From NCBI GenBank assembly GCA_963710355.1, contig CAVPZU010000001.1, forward strand, positions 620,001-684,000: a DNA stretch of 64,000 nt. Direction: 5' to 3'. This DNA comes from Fen-1359 sp963710355 (GTDB taxonomy: Bacteria; Planctomycetota; Phycisphaerae; Sedimentisphaerales; Anaerobacaceae). The notes below the pieces were generated by a model, which made no database searches, was not told the DNA's origin, and worked only from the letters and a program-made list of their open reading frames with translations. Positions 16,510-25,668 of the stretch are shown in pieces. Every line of letters starts with the position of its first letter. The stretch's first letter is position 1. A program made the position numbers and the translations under genes.

Positions 16510-17631
16510 TCATACGTTCTGAGGCGGTTTTTGTTTGGTGGACGGGACGTTGATGTAGCATTTGACCTGGTCTGCCAGATAGGCAATGGTTTTAGGTTTC
16601 GAATAATCGAGGTCTGCTGCGCGGATTCGGATAACAGGACACTTTTTCCAAAAGGCAAAAAGCTGCTCGTGGGCGGCAAGGATAGCGTCGAGGAAAGAGA
16701 TGTCAATTTTCTGTTCGTAAGGACGATTTCGCTGCTTGATTCGTTCGAGGCAGCTGGCAGACGAGTCGGTAAGGTAAATGACGAGGACGGGCGGAGCAAT
16801 TTTAGGACTATAGAGGTTGTAAATACGGCGGTAGAGGTCCATCTGGTCGGCTTTGAGGAGGATTTCCGCGTAGATAAGCTCCTTATCAAAGAGATAATCG
16901 CTGACAGAGGTTTGGCCGGCTTTAAGAACGTCGGCATTGAGCTGGTCGAAGCGATGGGTGAGGAAAAATAACTGCGAGTCGAGGGCAAGGTCTTTATTGC
17001 CGGCATATACTTCGGGCAGATAAGGGTTGGCGCCATACGGTTCGAGGATAAGGGGACAATTAAGCAGTTGCGATAGTTTTTCTGCGAGAGTGGTCTTGCC
17101 CGAGCCGATAAGGCCTGCGATGCTTACAAGCTGCGGAGCATCCGAATTGGGAACGAAGTTCATACTGTTGAGGCGGTCGGCAAGAGCCGAGACGGTGACC
17201 ATCATAACGGGGTGCAGCAGTTTCGGATTGAGCCGGCACAGGCCGCCGAGAACAAATGCTCGAAGGTGCATCTGCGGGTGTGGAACGATGAGGTTAGTCT
17301 GGTTTATAACTTCGTCGCCGAAAAGGAGAAGGTCGAGGTCAATTATTCGCGGCGACCACTTGACGTTGTGCGTTCTGCCGAGAGCGGTCTCGACGGTGAG
17401 GATTTTTTTGTGGAACTCCTGTGCGGGCAGCGTGGTTTTTAGTTCTGCGACGGTGTTTAAGTAGCCGGGCTGGTCGGCGCCTGCCAGTGGCGTGGTTTCA
17501 ACGATGTCACTGGTTCGGAGAAGCTCGGTGCCATCAGTCCGAGTGAGCATTTTGAGGGCGTCGTCGATATTTTTTTTTCGGTCGCCGAGATTGCTGCCAA
17601 GGCCGACATAGGCAATTTTGGATTCGTTCAT
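16510..17631 (-). CDS. folK: Fusion: HPPK (FolK) and deoxynucleoside kinase
   Basis: 373 residues with two enzymes. Residues about 1-160 are 6-hydroxymethyl-7,8-dihydropterin pyrophosphokinase (YVGLGSNLGDRKKNID, LGRTHNVKWSPRIIDLDLLL, VPHPQMHLRAFVL), a folate pathway step. Residues about 167-355 are a deoxynucleoside kinase with P-loop GLIGSGKTTLAEKL, the DRF-like SVSDYLFDKELIYA segment and the RIKQRNRPYEQ lid. Such fusions are known in several bacterial groups. The two activities both feed nucleotide supply but are not consecutive steps. It is 18 bases downstream of dapL. Confidence 0.9.
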   Translation of the reverse strand: MNESKIAYVGLGSNLGDRKKNIDDALKMLTRTDGTELLRTSDIVETTPLAGADQPGYLNTVAELKTTLPAQEFHKKILTVETALGRTHNVKWSPRIIDLDLLLFGDEVINQTNLIVPHPQMHLRAFVLGGLCRLNPKLLHPVMMVTVSALADRLNSMNFVPNSDAPQLVSIAGLIGSGKTTLAEKLSQLLNCPLILEPYGANPYLPEVYAGNKDLALDSQLFFLTHRFDQLNADVLKAGQTSVSDYLFDKELIYAEILLKADQMDLYRRIYNLYSPKIAPPVLVIYLTDSSASCLERIKQRNRPYEQKIDISFLDAILAAHEQLFAFWKKCPVIRIRAADLDYSKPKTIAYLADQVKCYINVPSTKQKPPQNV

Positions 17632-17649
17632 CTTTAAAACCCCAAATTG

Positions 17650-18882
17650 TTATATTTTTACTTTAGCAAAACGAGTCATAGCCTCTTTTACATTTTCCGG
17701 TTTTGCGAAGGCAGTTAATCTGAAGTATCCCTCGCCGGCAGGTCCAAAACCGGAGCCGGACGTGCAGACAACATTTGCCTGCCGCAGGAGGACGTCAAAA
17801 AATTGCCAAGATGTTAAACCTTCGGGCGTTTTCACCCAGATGTATGGTGCGTTGATGCCGCCAAAGACTGCATAATCGAGACGAATAAGCGAATCGCGGA
17901 TACAGGAGGCATTGTTAAGATAAACTTCGATTATTTGGCGGCACTGCTTTTTGCCTTTTTCGGTGTAAATGGCAGCGGCGGCGGCCTGCGAAATGTATGA
18001 GGCGCCGTTGAATTTTGTGCAGTGCCGGCGAAGCCAGACAGGGTTAACGGCAACCGCCCTGCCGTTTTTGGTGTAGGCCTTTAGCTGCTTCGGTATAACG
18101 GTAAAGGCGCATCGGACGCCAGTGAAGCCCGCTGTTTTCGAGAAGCTGCGAAACTCAATGGCAACATCTTTGGCGCCGTCAATCTGGTAAATTGAATGCG
18201 GAATTTCAACGCCGGTTATGTATGCTTCATAGGCGGCGTCAAAAAGAATTATGGATTTATTTTCTCTCGCGTAATCGACCCATTTTTTCAATTGCTCTTT
18301 CGTTGCGACAGCGCCGGTAGGATTGTTGGGATAGCACAGATAAATCAAATCCACCTTCTGCACGGGCAGTTCCGGGACGAAATTGTTTTGTGCAGTGCAG
18401 GGCATATAGACGATTCGGTCGAATTGGCCGTTCTTGTCCGCCTGTCCGGTCCTGCCCGTCATAACGTTAGTATCAACATAAACCGGATATACAGGGTCAG
18501 TCACCGCTACGATGTTGTCGATGCCGAAGATTTCCTGAATATTTCCCGTGTCGCATTTTGCGCCATCGCTTACGAAGATTTCGTCTTTCTGTAATTCCAC
18601 CCCCCTGCTTTGAAAATCGTTTTTGATAATAGCATCGATTAAAAAGTCATAGCCCTGTTCCGGGCCGTAGCCGTGAAACGTTTCCGGCCTGGACATCTCG
18701 TCTGCCGCCCTGTGTATCGCCTCGATACAGACCGGCGGCAAAGGCTCTGTCACATCGCCTATGCCCATACTAATGATGTCGGCCTTCGGATTTTTGGCCT
18801 TATACTCGCGAACCCGCCGACCGACTTCAGGAAAGAGGTATCCAGCCTGAAGTTTCAGGAAGTTTTCATTTATAGCAGCCAT
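17650..18882 (-). CDS. dapL: LL-diaminopimelate aminotransferase
   Basis: 410 residues, the family's usual length. A PLP enzyme that converts tetrahydrodipicolinate straight to LL-diaminopimelate for lysine and cell wall synthesis, bypassing the succinylase route. Motifs: GIGDVTEPLPP, HGYGPEQGY, CYPNNPTGAVA, and the PLP lysine in SFSKTAGFTGVRC. DapL is characteristic of planctomycetes, chlamydiae, cyanobacteria and plants, supporting the taxonomic placement. First gene of the dapL-folK-panC series. Confidence 0.95.
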   Translation of the reverse strand: MAAINENFLKLQAGYLFPEVGRRVREYKAKNPKADIISMGIGDVTEPLPPVCIEAIHRAADEMSRPETFHGYGPEQGYDFLIDAIIKNDFQSRGVELQKDEIFVSDGAKCDTGNIQEIFGIDNIVAVTDPVYPVYVDTNVMTGRTGQADKNGQFDRIVYMPCTAQNNFVPELPVQKVDLIYLCYPNNPTGAVATKEQLKKWVDYARENKSIILFDAAYEAYITGVEIPHSIYQIDGAKDVAIEFRSFSKTAGFTGVRCAFTVIPKQLKAYTKNGRAVAVNPVWLRRHCTKFNGASYISQAAAAAIYTEKGKKQCRQIIEVYLNNASCIRDSLIRLDYAVFGGINAPYIWVKTPEGLTSWQFFDVLLRQANVVCTSGSGFGPAGEGYFRLTAFAKPENVKEAMTRFAKVKI

Positions 18883-19041
18883 AACAGCCTTTTCTATATA
18901 ATCAGATATTCCTTTGAAAATATGAAGATGTGATTTTATAATGACTTGTTATATAAGTCAACCGGCAGTTGTGCCATTAACGTTGCCAGGAAAAGATATG
19001 GTTACGAAAGCTGATAACGGCGGAATTGATTGAGAAAGGTT

Positions 19042-20184
19042 ATGGAATCCAATAGTATCATTGAGAATATCGGTTTATATGTGCATATACCCTTTTGCCG
19101 GTCGAAATGCAGGTATTGCGGCTTTTATTCGCGTCCTGTCGAAAATTATGACGTCGAAAGGCTAATTGCATCTGTAATAACCGAGCTTGACAATTACAGC
19201 CGCGTAGATTCGGTTCAAACAGTATATATCGGCGGAGGCAGTCCGAGCTGCCTGCCCGCAAAAGAGCTGCTCAAACTAATCGGGTATATACAAAATCGGT
19301 GGAAGGCAATAGAGGAGTTCACAATGGAATGCAACCCCGGCCAGGTAAATTTTGAGATGCTGCGGGAAATCAGGAATCTCGGCGTGAACCGAATTTCAAT
19401 CGGGGCACAATCATTTAACCAGTCCGAGCTTGAATTTTTGGGCAGGACGCATAATGTTGACGATATATTCAAAGCGGTGACGCTGGCGAAAAAGGCCAGT
19501 TTCGAAAATATCAGTATCGATTTGATTTTCGCTATACCCGGCTCGACGATTTCCTCGTGGCGGCAAAACCTGTTACAGGCAACAAGGCTCGGTGTTTCTC
19601 ATATATCGACATACAGCTTGAGCTACGAGGATGGAACGATATTGAAACAGCAGTTAGATACAGGGGCAATTCAGGCTGTCGATGAAGAGACGGACCGTGC
19701 AATGTACGAGCTTGCAATAAAAATGTTCGAAAGCGGTGGCTTCAAGCATTATGAGATATCGAACTTTGCGAAGCCGGGGTTCCGGTGCAGACACAATATG
19801 CGATACTGGCAAAATAAGCCTTATATCGGTGTTGGGCCGGCGGCGGCATCGTGTATAGGCAACCGGCGGACAAAAAACATCGCTGATATAGATAAATACA
19901 TACAGGCAATTGAAACAAACAATAGTGCCGCAGAAGAAGCTGTTATTCTCTCTGCGGGTGACATTGCCAGTGAAACCGCTGTGCTTAATCTTCGGACAGC
20001 CGACGGGATAGACATCGAAGATTACAAACAGCGTCATGGGCTGGATGTATGCGATGTTTTTGCCGAGCCGATAAACCGCTATCGCAAGCTCGACTTTATT
20101 GCCAGGGAGCAAAACAGTGTACACCTTACGAAAAAGGCACTGCCGATAGCAGATACGATACTATGTGATTTTATTATAGATTGA
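19042..20184 (+). CDS. hemW: HemW-like radical SAM coproporphyrinogen-type protein
   Basis: 380 residues from ATG 19042 (AAAGG four bases upstream); a TTG at 19030 is possible but weaker. The radical SAM cluster motif is CRSKCRYCGFYS near residue 20. HemW signatures include GGGSPSCLP, MECNPGQV, RISIGAQSFNQSEL and YEISNFAKPG. HemW inserts or transfers heme and is related to oxygen-independent coproporphyrinogen III oxidase, but lacks its activity. The stop overlaps the region just before lepA, a pairing common in bacteria. Confidence 0.88.
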   Translation: MESNSIIENIGLYVHIPFCRSKCRYCGFYSRPVENYDVERLIASVITELDNYSRVDSVQTVYIGGGSPSCLPAKELLKLIGYIQNRWKAIEEFTMECNPGQVNFEMLREIRNLGVNRISIGAQSFNQSELEFLGRTHNVDDIFKAVTLAKKASFENISIDLIFAIPGSTISSWRQNLLQATRLGVSHISTYSLSYEDGTILKQQLDTGAIQAVDEETDRAMYELAIKMFESGGFKHYEISNFAKPGFRCRHNMRYWQNKPYIGVGPAAASCIGNRRTKNIADIDKYIQAIETNNSAAEEAVILSAGDIASETAVLNLRTADGIDIEDYKQRHGLDVCDVFAEPINRYRKLDFIAREQNSVHLTKKALPIADTILCDFIID

Positions 20185-20201
20185 CGAAAGCAAAACACGA
20201 A

Positions 20202-21998
20202 ATGGACACGCAATATATAAGAAACTTTTCAATAATAGCACATATAGACCACGGCAAAAGCACGCTCGCCGACAGGATGCTGCAATTGACGGGAACAATT
20301 AACAGCCGCGATTTCAAAGACCAGATGCTCGACGATATGGATTTGGAGAGGGAACGCGGCATAACCATCAAGGCATCAGCGGTAATGATGAATTACGAAT
20401 ACAACGGGAAGCCTTATATGCTGAATCTTATAGACACGCCCGGCCATGTCGATTTCCATTATGAAGTGTCGCGGGCGCTGGCGGCCTGTGAGGGAGCGCT
20501 GCTTGTAGTCGATGCCAGCCAGGGCGTAGAGGCACAGACGGTGGCAAACACATACCTTGCGATGGAGAGCGGCGTTGAATTGCTGCCGGTGCTTAACAAA
20601 ATCGACCTGCCCTCGGCACAACCAGATGCAGCGGCAGAGGAAATCGAGCATATACTCGGCATCAAAAAAGAGCAGTGCTTCAGGATAAGCGCAAAGACCG
20701 GCCTGGGAGTCAAAGAGGTGCTGGATGCGGTTTGCGAGCTTCTGCCGCCGCCTGAGGATAAAAGCGGCGAGCCTGCGGCGGCTTTGATTTTCGACAGTCA
20801 CTGCGACGAATACAGGGGTGTAATATGCTACGTCAGGATTTTCGCAGGCAAGCTGAAAGCAAAACAAAGAATAAAAGTAATGGGCAGCGACAAAATCTAC
20901 CAGATAACGGAGCTCGGCAAGTTCAGACCAAAAATGACGCCCATCGGCGAGCTCGGCACCGGCGAGGTGGGATACGTCATTGCCAATATCAAAAATATCT
21001 CGGATATCACTATCGGGGATACAATAACCGATGCATCGGAACCGGCAGACAAGCCGATACCGGGTTACAAAAAACCTGTCCAAATGGTGTTTTCAGATTT
21101 TTATCCCGGCAACAATACCGACTATGAAAAACTCCGGACGGCCTTTGATAAGCTCTCGCTCAACGACTCGAGCTTTTCATTTTTCCCGCAGAACTCCCCT
21201 GCGCTGGGTTTCGGATTTCGGTGCGGATTCCTCGGCCTTTTGCATATGGACATAATCCAGGAACGGCTGGAAAGGGAAAACTATATAGACGTCGTGCAGA
21301 CCGCCCCGACGGTAAGCTACGAGGTTGTCACCAGTGACGGCACGGTTACAAAAATTGATTCCCCGAGCGAGCTGCCTGACAGGACGAAAATTAAATCGCT
21401 GCGTGAGCCTATTGTAAGGCTTGAGATTATTTCAACTGCGGATTCCATCGGCGGGATAATGAAGCTGGCCGAGAGCAGGCGGTGCCGGCTGATTAAGACG
21501 GATTATATAAGCCAGGCGAGGATTATGATTGAGTACAAGGCCCCTCTTGCGGAGATTGTCTATGATTTCTATGATCAGCTCAAAGGCATAAGCAGGGGCT
21601 ACGCGACAATGGATTACGAGTTTATTGGTTTCGAAGACAGCGACCTGGTTAAAATCGATATACTTGTTAATAAAACTCCCGTCGATGCCCTTTCGCTGAT
21701 TGTGCACCGCAGCAACGCCGAGGCCAGGGGCAGAAAAGTCATTACGAAATTAAGAAAGGCGATACCGAGACACCAGTTCGAAATACCGCTGCAGGTTGCT
21801 ATCGGCGGTAAGATAATCGCAAGGGAGACAATCAAGGCTTTCCGCAAGGATGTGACGGCGAAGCTTTACGGCGGAGATGTTACACGGAAGATGAAGGTCC
21901 TTAAAAAGCAGAGAGAAGGCAAGAAACGGATGAAGAACATCGGCTCGGTGCAGATACCACAAAAGGCCTTTATGAGCATTCTCGATACAAGCGAATAA
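20202..21998 (+). CDS. lepA: Elongation factor 4 (LepA), back-translocating GTPase
   Basis: 598 residues from ATG 20202, matching the family length; a TTG at 20181 overlapping hemW is in frame. GTPase motifs: AHIDHGKSTLADRM (G1), DTPGHVDFHYEVSRAL (G3), NKIDLPSA (G4). The EF4-specific C-terminal domain follows (YGGDVTRKMKVLKKQREGKK, then MKNIGSVQIPQKAFMSIL). It acts on stalled or mispositioned ribosomes. Co-transcribed with hemW. Confidence 0.97.
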   Translation: MDTQYIRNFSIIAHIDHGKSTLADRMLQLTGTINSRDFKDQMLDDMDLERERGITIKASAVMMNYEYNGKPYMLNLIDTPGHVDFHYEVSRALAACEGALLVVDASQGVEAQTVANTYLAMESGVELLPVLNKIDLPSAQPDAAAEEIEHILGIKKEQCFRISAKTGLGVKEVLDAVCELLPPPEDKSGEPAAALIFDSHCDEYRGVICYVRIFAGKLKAKQRIKVMGSDKIYQITELGKFRPKMTPIGELGTGEVGYVIANIKNISDITIGDTITDASEPADKPIPGYKKPVQMVFSDFYPGNNTDYEKLRTAFDKLSLNDSSFSFFPQNSPALGFGFRCGFLGLLHMDIIQERLERENYIDVVQTAPTVSYEVVTSDGTVTKIDSPSELPDRTKIKSLREPIVRLEIISTADSIGGIMKLAESRRCRLIKTDYISQARIMIEYKAPLAEIVYDFYDQLKGISRGYATMDYEFIGFEDSDLVKIDILVNKTPVDALSLIVHRSNAEARGRKVITKLRKAIPRHQFEIPLQVAIGGKIIARETIKAFRKDVTAKLYGGDVTRKMKVLKKQREGKKRMKNIGSVQIPQKAFMSILDTSE

Positions 21999-22017
21999 AA
22001 ACCAAAGGGGTACAATT

Positions 22018-22299
22018 ATGACAAATGGAGCAGAGGCAGGCGCAATAGCAGTAATGGCGGAAGCTGCAAAGGCATTCGGGTCGATTGTGCGAATAGAACC
22101 CGCTGATTTTGATGCGCTGGTTCAGAGGCAGGATAAGCCGCTTGTGGTTTTCAGCCGGGGCGGCATCTTTTCAACAAAGTATCAATATCTGATGGGGTAT
22201 AAGGGTTTGGTTTTTTACACAAAGACAGCGACACCCCTGAATTTGCCGCCCGGCGCCGAGGTCATAAAGGCCAAAAAAATCTGGATTCCGACTTATTAA
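22018..22299 (+). CDS. Conserved small protein of unknown function
   Basis: 93 residues behind a good AAAGGGG ribosome site, 19 bases after lepA. No signal peptide or membrane helix. Composition is ordinary, with the segment KPLVVFSRGGIFSTKYQYLM followed by a beta-rich end (KGLVFYTKTATPLNLPPGAE). It resembles short conserved hypothetical proteins of about this size; no catalytic motif is seen. Probably part of the lepA transcript. Confidence 0.65.
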   Translation: MTNGAEAGAIAVMAEAAKAFGSIVRIEPADFDALVQRQDKPLVVFSRGGIFSTKYQYLMGYKGLVFYTKTATPLNLPPGAEVIKAKKIWIPTY

Positions 22300-22333
22300 G
22301 TTCATTAGAAACATTGTCACTGCGAGTCCGCCG

Positions 22334-22359
22334 TCCGCCTTCGGCGGACCGAAGGCGGA
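22334..22359. repeat. GC-rich palindromic repeat
   Basis: TCCGCCTTCGG (22334-22344) pairs with CCGAAGGCGGA (22349-22359) around CGGA. The same core occurs at 5690, 13078-13112 and 28300. It is embedded in a 'CATTGTCACTGCGAG...GCAATCTGA' dispersed-repeat frame (22311-22370). Confidence 0.55.
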
Positions 22360-22450
22360 AAGCAATCTGACAAGCCGTCAAGACGGAAGAAAATATATGT
22401 TTATATGTTCTGAAAATTTTCTGCGGCGGGTAATCGAAAAAAGGGATTGG

Positions 22451-23252
22451 TTATATTTTTGAGGCGGTCAGGATTTTCTGATAAGTATCGGACTGGAGAA
22501 AGGCGGCGGGGCCTTTGGGGTTGTATTTTGTGAGCATTTTAATTGCGGCGGCAAAATTTTTGTCGAGAGCGGCAATAAAAACGGCGGGCGTATTCAGCGG
22601 CGACTCGGCAAATTCGAGCCTGGTAGGCGTGCAGGGTGAGCCTGTCGATAAGAGGTTTTTCGGTCCGGCCTTTGCCAAGCCTGTAACGGCTCTTAAAATC
22701 AGACAGAAATAAACCTCTGCCGTAGCTATATAACGGGTCAATAGCCAGATTCAAACCGATGCTCGGCAGATGAACCCTGATTTGATGAGTTCGGCCGGTT
22801 AGAGGATTTACCGCAAGCAAAAGCATGCCTCCAAAGTCCGCCAATACTCGCCAGTCAGTGACGGCGGATTTGCCTTTTTTATTGCTGATGCACATCAATT
22901 GGCCATCACGTAATTTTGGAGCTATATTAGCGGTAATTGTGCCGCTCGTTGATGCGGGTCGGCCGGTCACGAGGGCAAGATAAGTTTTTTTGACGAGCCT
23001 CTCTTCGAAGAATCCGCAGAAAAGCGTCTGCGCCTGTTTGGATTTTGCCAGAATCATTACGCCCGAAGTATCTTTGTCGAGTCTGTGTATCAGGCGAATT
23101 TCCTCTGCGGTCTCGGAGGGCATCTGTTTTTTAAGCGCCTCCTTGAGGGATACCGAGCCGCTGCGGTCCGCCGTCACTGATATACCTGAAGGCTTGTTGA
23201 TTACGATAATCTGCTCATCCTGATATATTATATTTATCTTTGAGTCAGCCAT
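22451..23252 (-). CDS. RluA-family pseudouridine synthase, one frameshift
   Basis: About 266 residues after repair. It isomerises uridine to pseudouridine in rRNA or tRNA. Motifs: INKPSGISV, the catalytic Asp in RLIHRLDKDTSGVMILAKS near residue 58, KKTYLALVTG, and NPLTGRTHQIRVHL near 150. The frame breaks near 22620: the first part ends RLTLHAYQ and the family sequence goes on as LEFAESPLNTPAVFIAALDK in another frame to the stop at 22451. Removing one base of a GG pair gives HAYQLEF or HAYRLEF, so a single-base insertion is likely. No S4 domain is present, so it belongs to the RluA/C/D-like short forms; the target is not identifiable. Confidence 0.85.
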
Positions 23253-23270
23253 TATGCGATTGGCGCCTTA

Positions 23271-24302
23271 TCAGTCTTTTTCTCCGGCCTGGTAGCTGCA
23301 GACAGGGTCGGTGTGCAGGTAATCGCCGCAGGTGGTATAAGCCCTTGCTCGGCAGCCGCCGCAAAAGTCACGGTAATCGCAGTTGAGGCATTTTCCCGTG
23401 TATTCTGAGCGGTTGCGAATTTCGTTGAGGAGCTTGGAATTTTCCCAGATTTTTTTGAAGTTGAAATTTTCCTCAATCAGATTGCCGGCAGAAATATCGA
23501 GAAAACCACAGGTCTGGACATCGCCATTGAAGCTGATAAAGCCGAAGCCGTCGCCGCCCACACAGCCGTTTGTAATGCCGACTCTTTTTTCGGCATTGGA
23601 CTGACGAACAATTCTGGCAAAAGAGGGACCACAGGTGACTCTTATTTTCATAGACGAATTGAGTTTCATTTCGAGCAGGTGGTAGAGGAGGGCTTCGTAT
23701 TCGACGGGGTCGAGGAGGAGGTCGGCAATTTTTTCGGCCCGGCCGGTCGGAACAAAAATGAACGGATTAAAACATACGGCGCCGATTTCCTGGGCAAGCC
23801 GTGCAATTGCGTGCACCTCCGCAAGATTGTATTTTGTAATGGTGGTATTTATCTGAAACGGCAGATGAGCGTTGCGTGCAATTTCGGCGGCGAGGAGAAC
23901 CTGGTCGAATGAGCCGTCGCTTTGCCGGAGAAAATCGTGGGTCTGTGCGACGGCGCCATCAAGAGAAAAAGACAGCGAGGTCAGGCCTGCCTGTTTCAAT
24001 TTCTCGATTGAGTCTTCGTCAATCAGATAGCCGCAGGTGGCCAGAACGGGCTTTAACTCCAGCGAGCAAGCGTGGCGGATAAGCTCGTAGATGTCCTCTC
24101 TTTCCATCGGCTCGCCGCCGGAAAAAACAAGCACACATTTGGTAAAACGGGCGACGGCCTTTAAGATTTTTTTGCACTGCGAGGTCGTCAGCTCGTCTGT
24201 TTTGTCAGGCCCGGTGCCGGCACGGCAGTGCAGGCAGTGATATCTGCAATGGCGAGTCACCTCAAAGGCGATTGTCTTCGGCTTTTCTATGTCGCTTCCC
24301 AT
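23271..24302 (-). CDS. Radical SAM/SPASM protein (AhbD/NirJ/PqqE-like)
   Basis: 343 residues from ATG 24302; a TTG 75 bases further up is in frame but weak. The radical SAM motif CRYHCLHC lies in FEVTRHCRYHCLHCRAG. GGEPMEREDIYEL and SFSLDGAVAQTHDFLR follow. The C-terminal SPASM domain has C-x2-C-x5-C-x2-C spacing (CLNCDYRDFCGGC) for auxiliary clusters. This layout is that of AhbC/AhbD and NirJ in the siroheme-dependent heme route, and also of peptide-modifying enzymes. No precursor peptide is visible nearby, so heme synthesis is the better guess. Confidence 0.78.
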   Translation of the reverse strand: MGSDIEKPKTIAFEVTRHCRYHCLHCRAGTGPDKTDELTTSQCKKILKAVARFTKCVLVFSGGEPMEREDIYELIRHACSLELKPVLATCGYLIDEDSIEKLKQAGLTSLSFSLDGAVAQTHDFLRQSDGSFDQVLLAAEIARNAHLPFQINTTITKYNLAEVHAIARLAQEIGAVCFNPFIFVPTGRAEKIADLLLDPVEYEALLYHLLEMKLNSSMKIRVTCGPSFARIVRQSNAEKRVGITNGCVGGDGFGFISFNGDVQTCGFLDISAGNLIEENFNFKKIWENSKLLNEIRNRSEYTGKCLNCDYRDFCGGCRARAYTTCGDYLHTDPVCSYQAGEKD

Positions 24303-24381
24303 AGCCGGCAAGTATAGCCTTTTTTTGTCAAGATTCAATGGATAAAAACGTGATTGTTCTGCGTTGACAACAGGCAAATAA

Positions 24382-24410
24382 AAAAGCCCCGCCGATTTGG
24401 CAGGGCTTTT
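24382..24410 (-). terminator. Intrinsic terminator of the cold-shock gene
   Basis: On the minus strand AAAAGCCCTGCC pairs with GGCGGGGCTTTT around AAATC, with one mismatch, and is followed by a T run (TTTTTTATTT). It lies 24 bases after the stop of the cold-shock gene. Confidence 0.8.
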
Positions 24411-24433
24411 CGGTTTTCAAGCAGCATCCCTGA

Positions 24434-24637
24434 TTAGCAGGGTGTTACATTGGTGGCGCAAGGGCCTTTTTTGCCCTGACCTACCTCGAACTGGACCTTC
24501 TGGCCTTCATCTAAATTTGCGTAGCCAGTGGTCTTTATTTCCGAATGATGGACGAACAAATCCTCGCCGCCTTCATCCGGTGAAATAAATCCGAAACCTT
24601 TGCTTGCGTTAAACCATTTTACTTTGCCTGTACTCAC
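24434..24637 (-). CDS. Cold-shock domain protein (CspA family)
   Basis: 67 residues, complete single cold-shock domain. RNA-binding motifs GFGFISPDEGG (RNP1) and DLFVHHSEI (RNP2) are intact. It binds single-stranded RNA/DNA as an RNA chaperone. The start is GTG at 24637, eight bases after GGAG. A long AT-rich leader upstream and a strong terminator downstream fit the usual single-gene arrangement. The C-terminus GPCATNVTPC with two cysteines is slightly unusual. Confidence 0.93.
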   Translation of the reverse strand: MSTGKVKWFNASKGFGFISPDEGGEDLFVHHSEIKTTGYANLDEGQKVQFEVGQGKKGPCATNVTPC

Positions 24638-25100
24638 TGTGTTTCTCCTAAGCCTTTTTACGGGCCATTACAAATAATATCTCTCATACTTTTTTCAATA
24701 GGGGACATACTCTTGAGAGATGGAAGATTACAACCCCTTTTCATACTACTACTATAACATAATAATCGGCATAATAATCGACATAATCCACATAAGCAAC
24801 GAAAATATACACAAAACCGAAAAAATATTTACGCCGAACAACCCCAAAACCAAAGAAACCGCCTTTTCTTCGTCAAAAAGTCGAAATAAACCACGGATTG
24901 CACGGATTACGCAGATTTAAAACTAACCACTAACAACTAAAAACTAATGACTAATTTAGCCACAGAGGACACAGAGAACACAGAGGGAATTAAGAATTAT
25001 GAATTAAAAATTAAGAAAGAAAAGAAACCGCAGATTGCGACGAAAAAATTCAAAGTTAAAAGTGCAAAAAGTTCCGGCGGAGAAAAACAGGTGACCGTCC
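24638..25100. other. Gene-free gap: leader and text-like repeats
   Basis: The first 100 bases are the AT-rich leader of the cold-shock gene. From about 24890 the stretch holds repeats such as CCACGGATTGCACGGATTAC, AACTAACCACTAACAACTAA, CCACAGAGGACACAGAGAAC and AAAGTTAAAAGTGCAAAAAG. No gene is supported; the open frame at 24720-24920 is low-complexity and unlike protein. Confidence 0.5.
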
Positions 25101-25652
25101 CTATTTTTCTCGACGACGCCTGAATGACGGAATGAATCTCGGCACAGATTTCGAGTAGGATTCGTATTGCTCACCAAAGACGGCTCGGAGTTCCTGCTCT
25201 TCAAACCGAATCACAACGAGGTTGAACCAGAGAATGAGCAAACCGGCCATCAGGAGAACGAATGTATAGTCGAGCACCAGCCACCAGCCGAGGACCAACA
25301 CCACGACCGCGAAGTACATAGGATGCCTCACATACCGTTGCGGACCTTCGAGCACCAGGGGCTCGGTCCGTGCTGACTTGTCCTTAGTCAGCGTGCCCGT
25401 GATTACTTTTCGCATCGTCAGGAAAGTGGAGACCATGACATCGACAGGCTTTCTGTAACTGAAGACCCAAACCAGGAGGAGAAATCCCGCAAGCAATACG
25501 ATGACGCCGAATGCACGAACCGGTAACGGCAGCCCCAGGCGAGTCGGCAGCCCGAAAACAATCCCGATAAGGTTACCGATGAGGCCGAAGATGACGATGA
25601 GAACACTGATGACCAATGGAACCATCAGGAAGGCTTGTTTTTTGGTCACCAT
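25101..25652 (-). CDS. Membrane-bound isoprenylcysteine/phospholipid-type methyltransferase
   Basis: 183 residues, five membrane segments, ATG 25652 behind GGAGAG. The C-terminal motif typical of the ICMT/PEMT (DUF1295-like) fold is present: GPQRYVRHPMYFAVV, then EEQELRAVFGEQYESYSKSV. These enzymes methylate small hydrophobic or lipid substrates using SAM. The substrate is unknown. It is downstream of and close (16 bases) to the nuclease gene on the same strand. Confidence 0.8.
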   Translation of the reverse strand: MVTKKQAFLMVPLVISVLIVIFGLIGNLIGIVFGLPTRLGLPLPVRAFGVIVLLAGFLLLVWVFSYRKPVDVMVSTFLTMRKVITGTLTKDKSARTEPLVLEGPQRYVRHPMYFAVVVLVLGWWLVLDYTFVLLMAGLLILWFNLVVIRFEEQELRAVFGEQYESYSKSVPRFIPSFRRRREK

Positions 25653-25668
25653 GCAGCTCTCCTTTTAA

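Noticed and set aside
15651..17036. 461-residue frame including panC
   Set aside because: Residues before MKIAKTIRSV are the antisense shadow of folK; panC starts at 16502.
22334..22359. Intrinsic terminator after lepA and the small gene
   Set aside because: The stem is strong but lacks a T run and the same sequence recurs elsewhere, so it is listed as a repeat.
24720..24920. 66-residue plus-strand frame
   Set aside because: Low-complexity AT-rich translation (YYYYNIIIGIIIDIIH) in a gap; no ribosome site.
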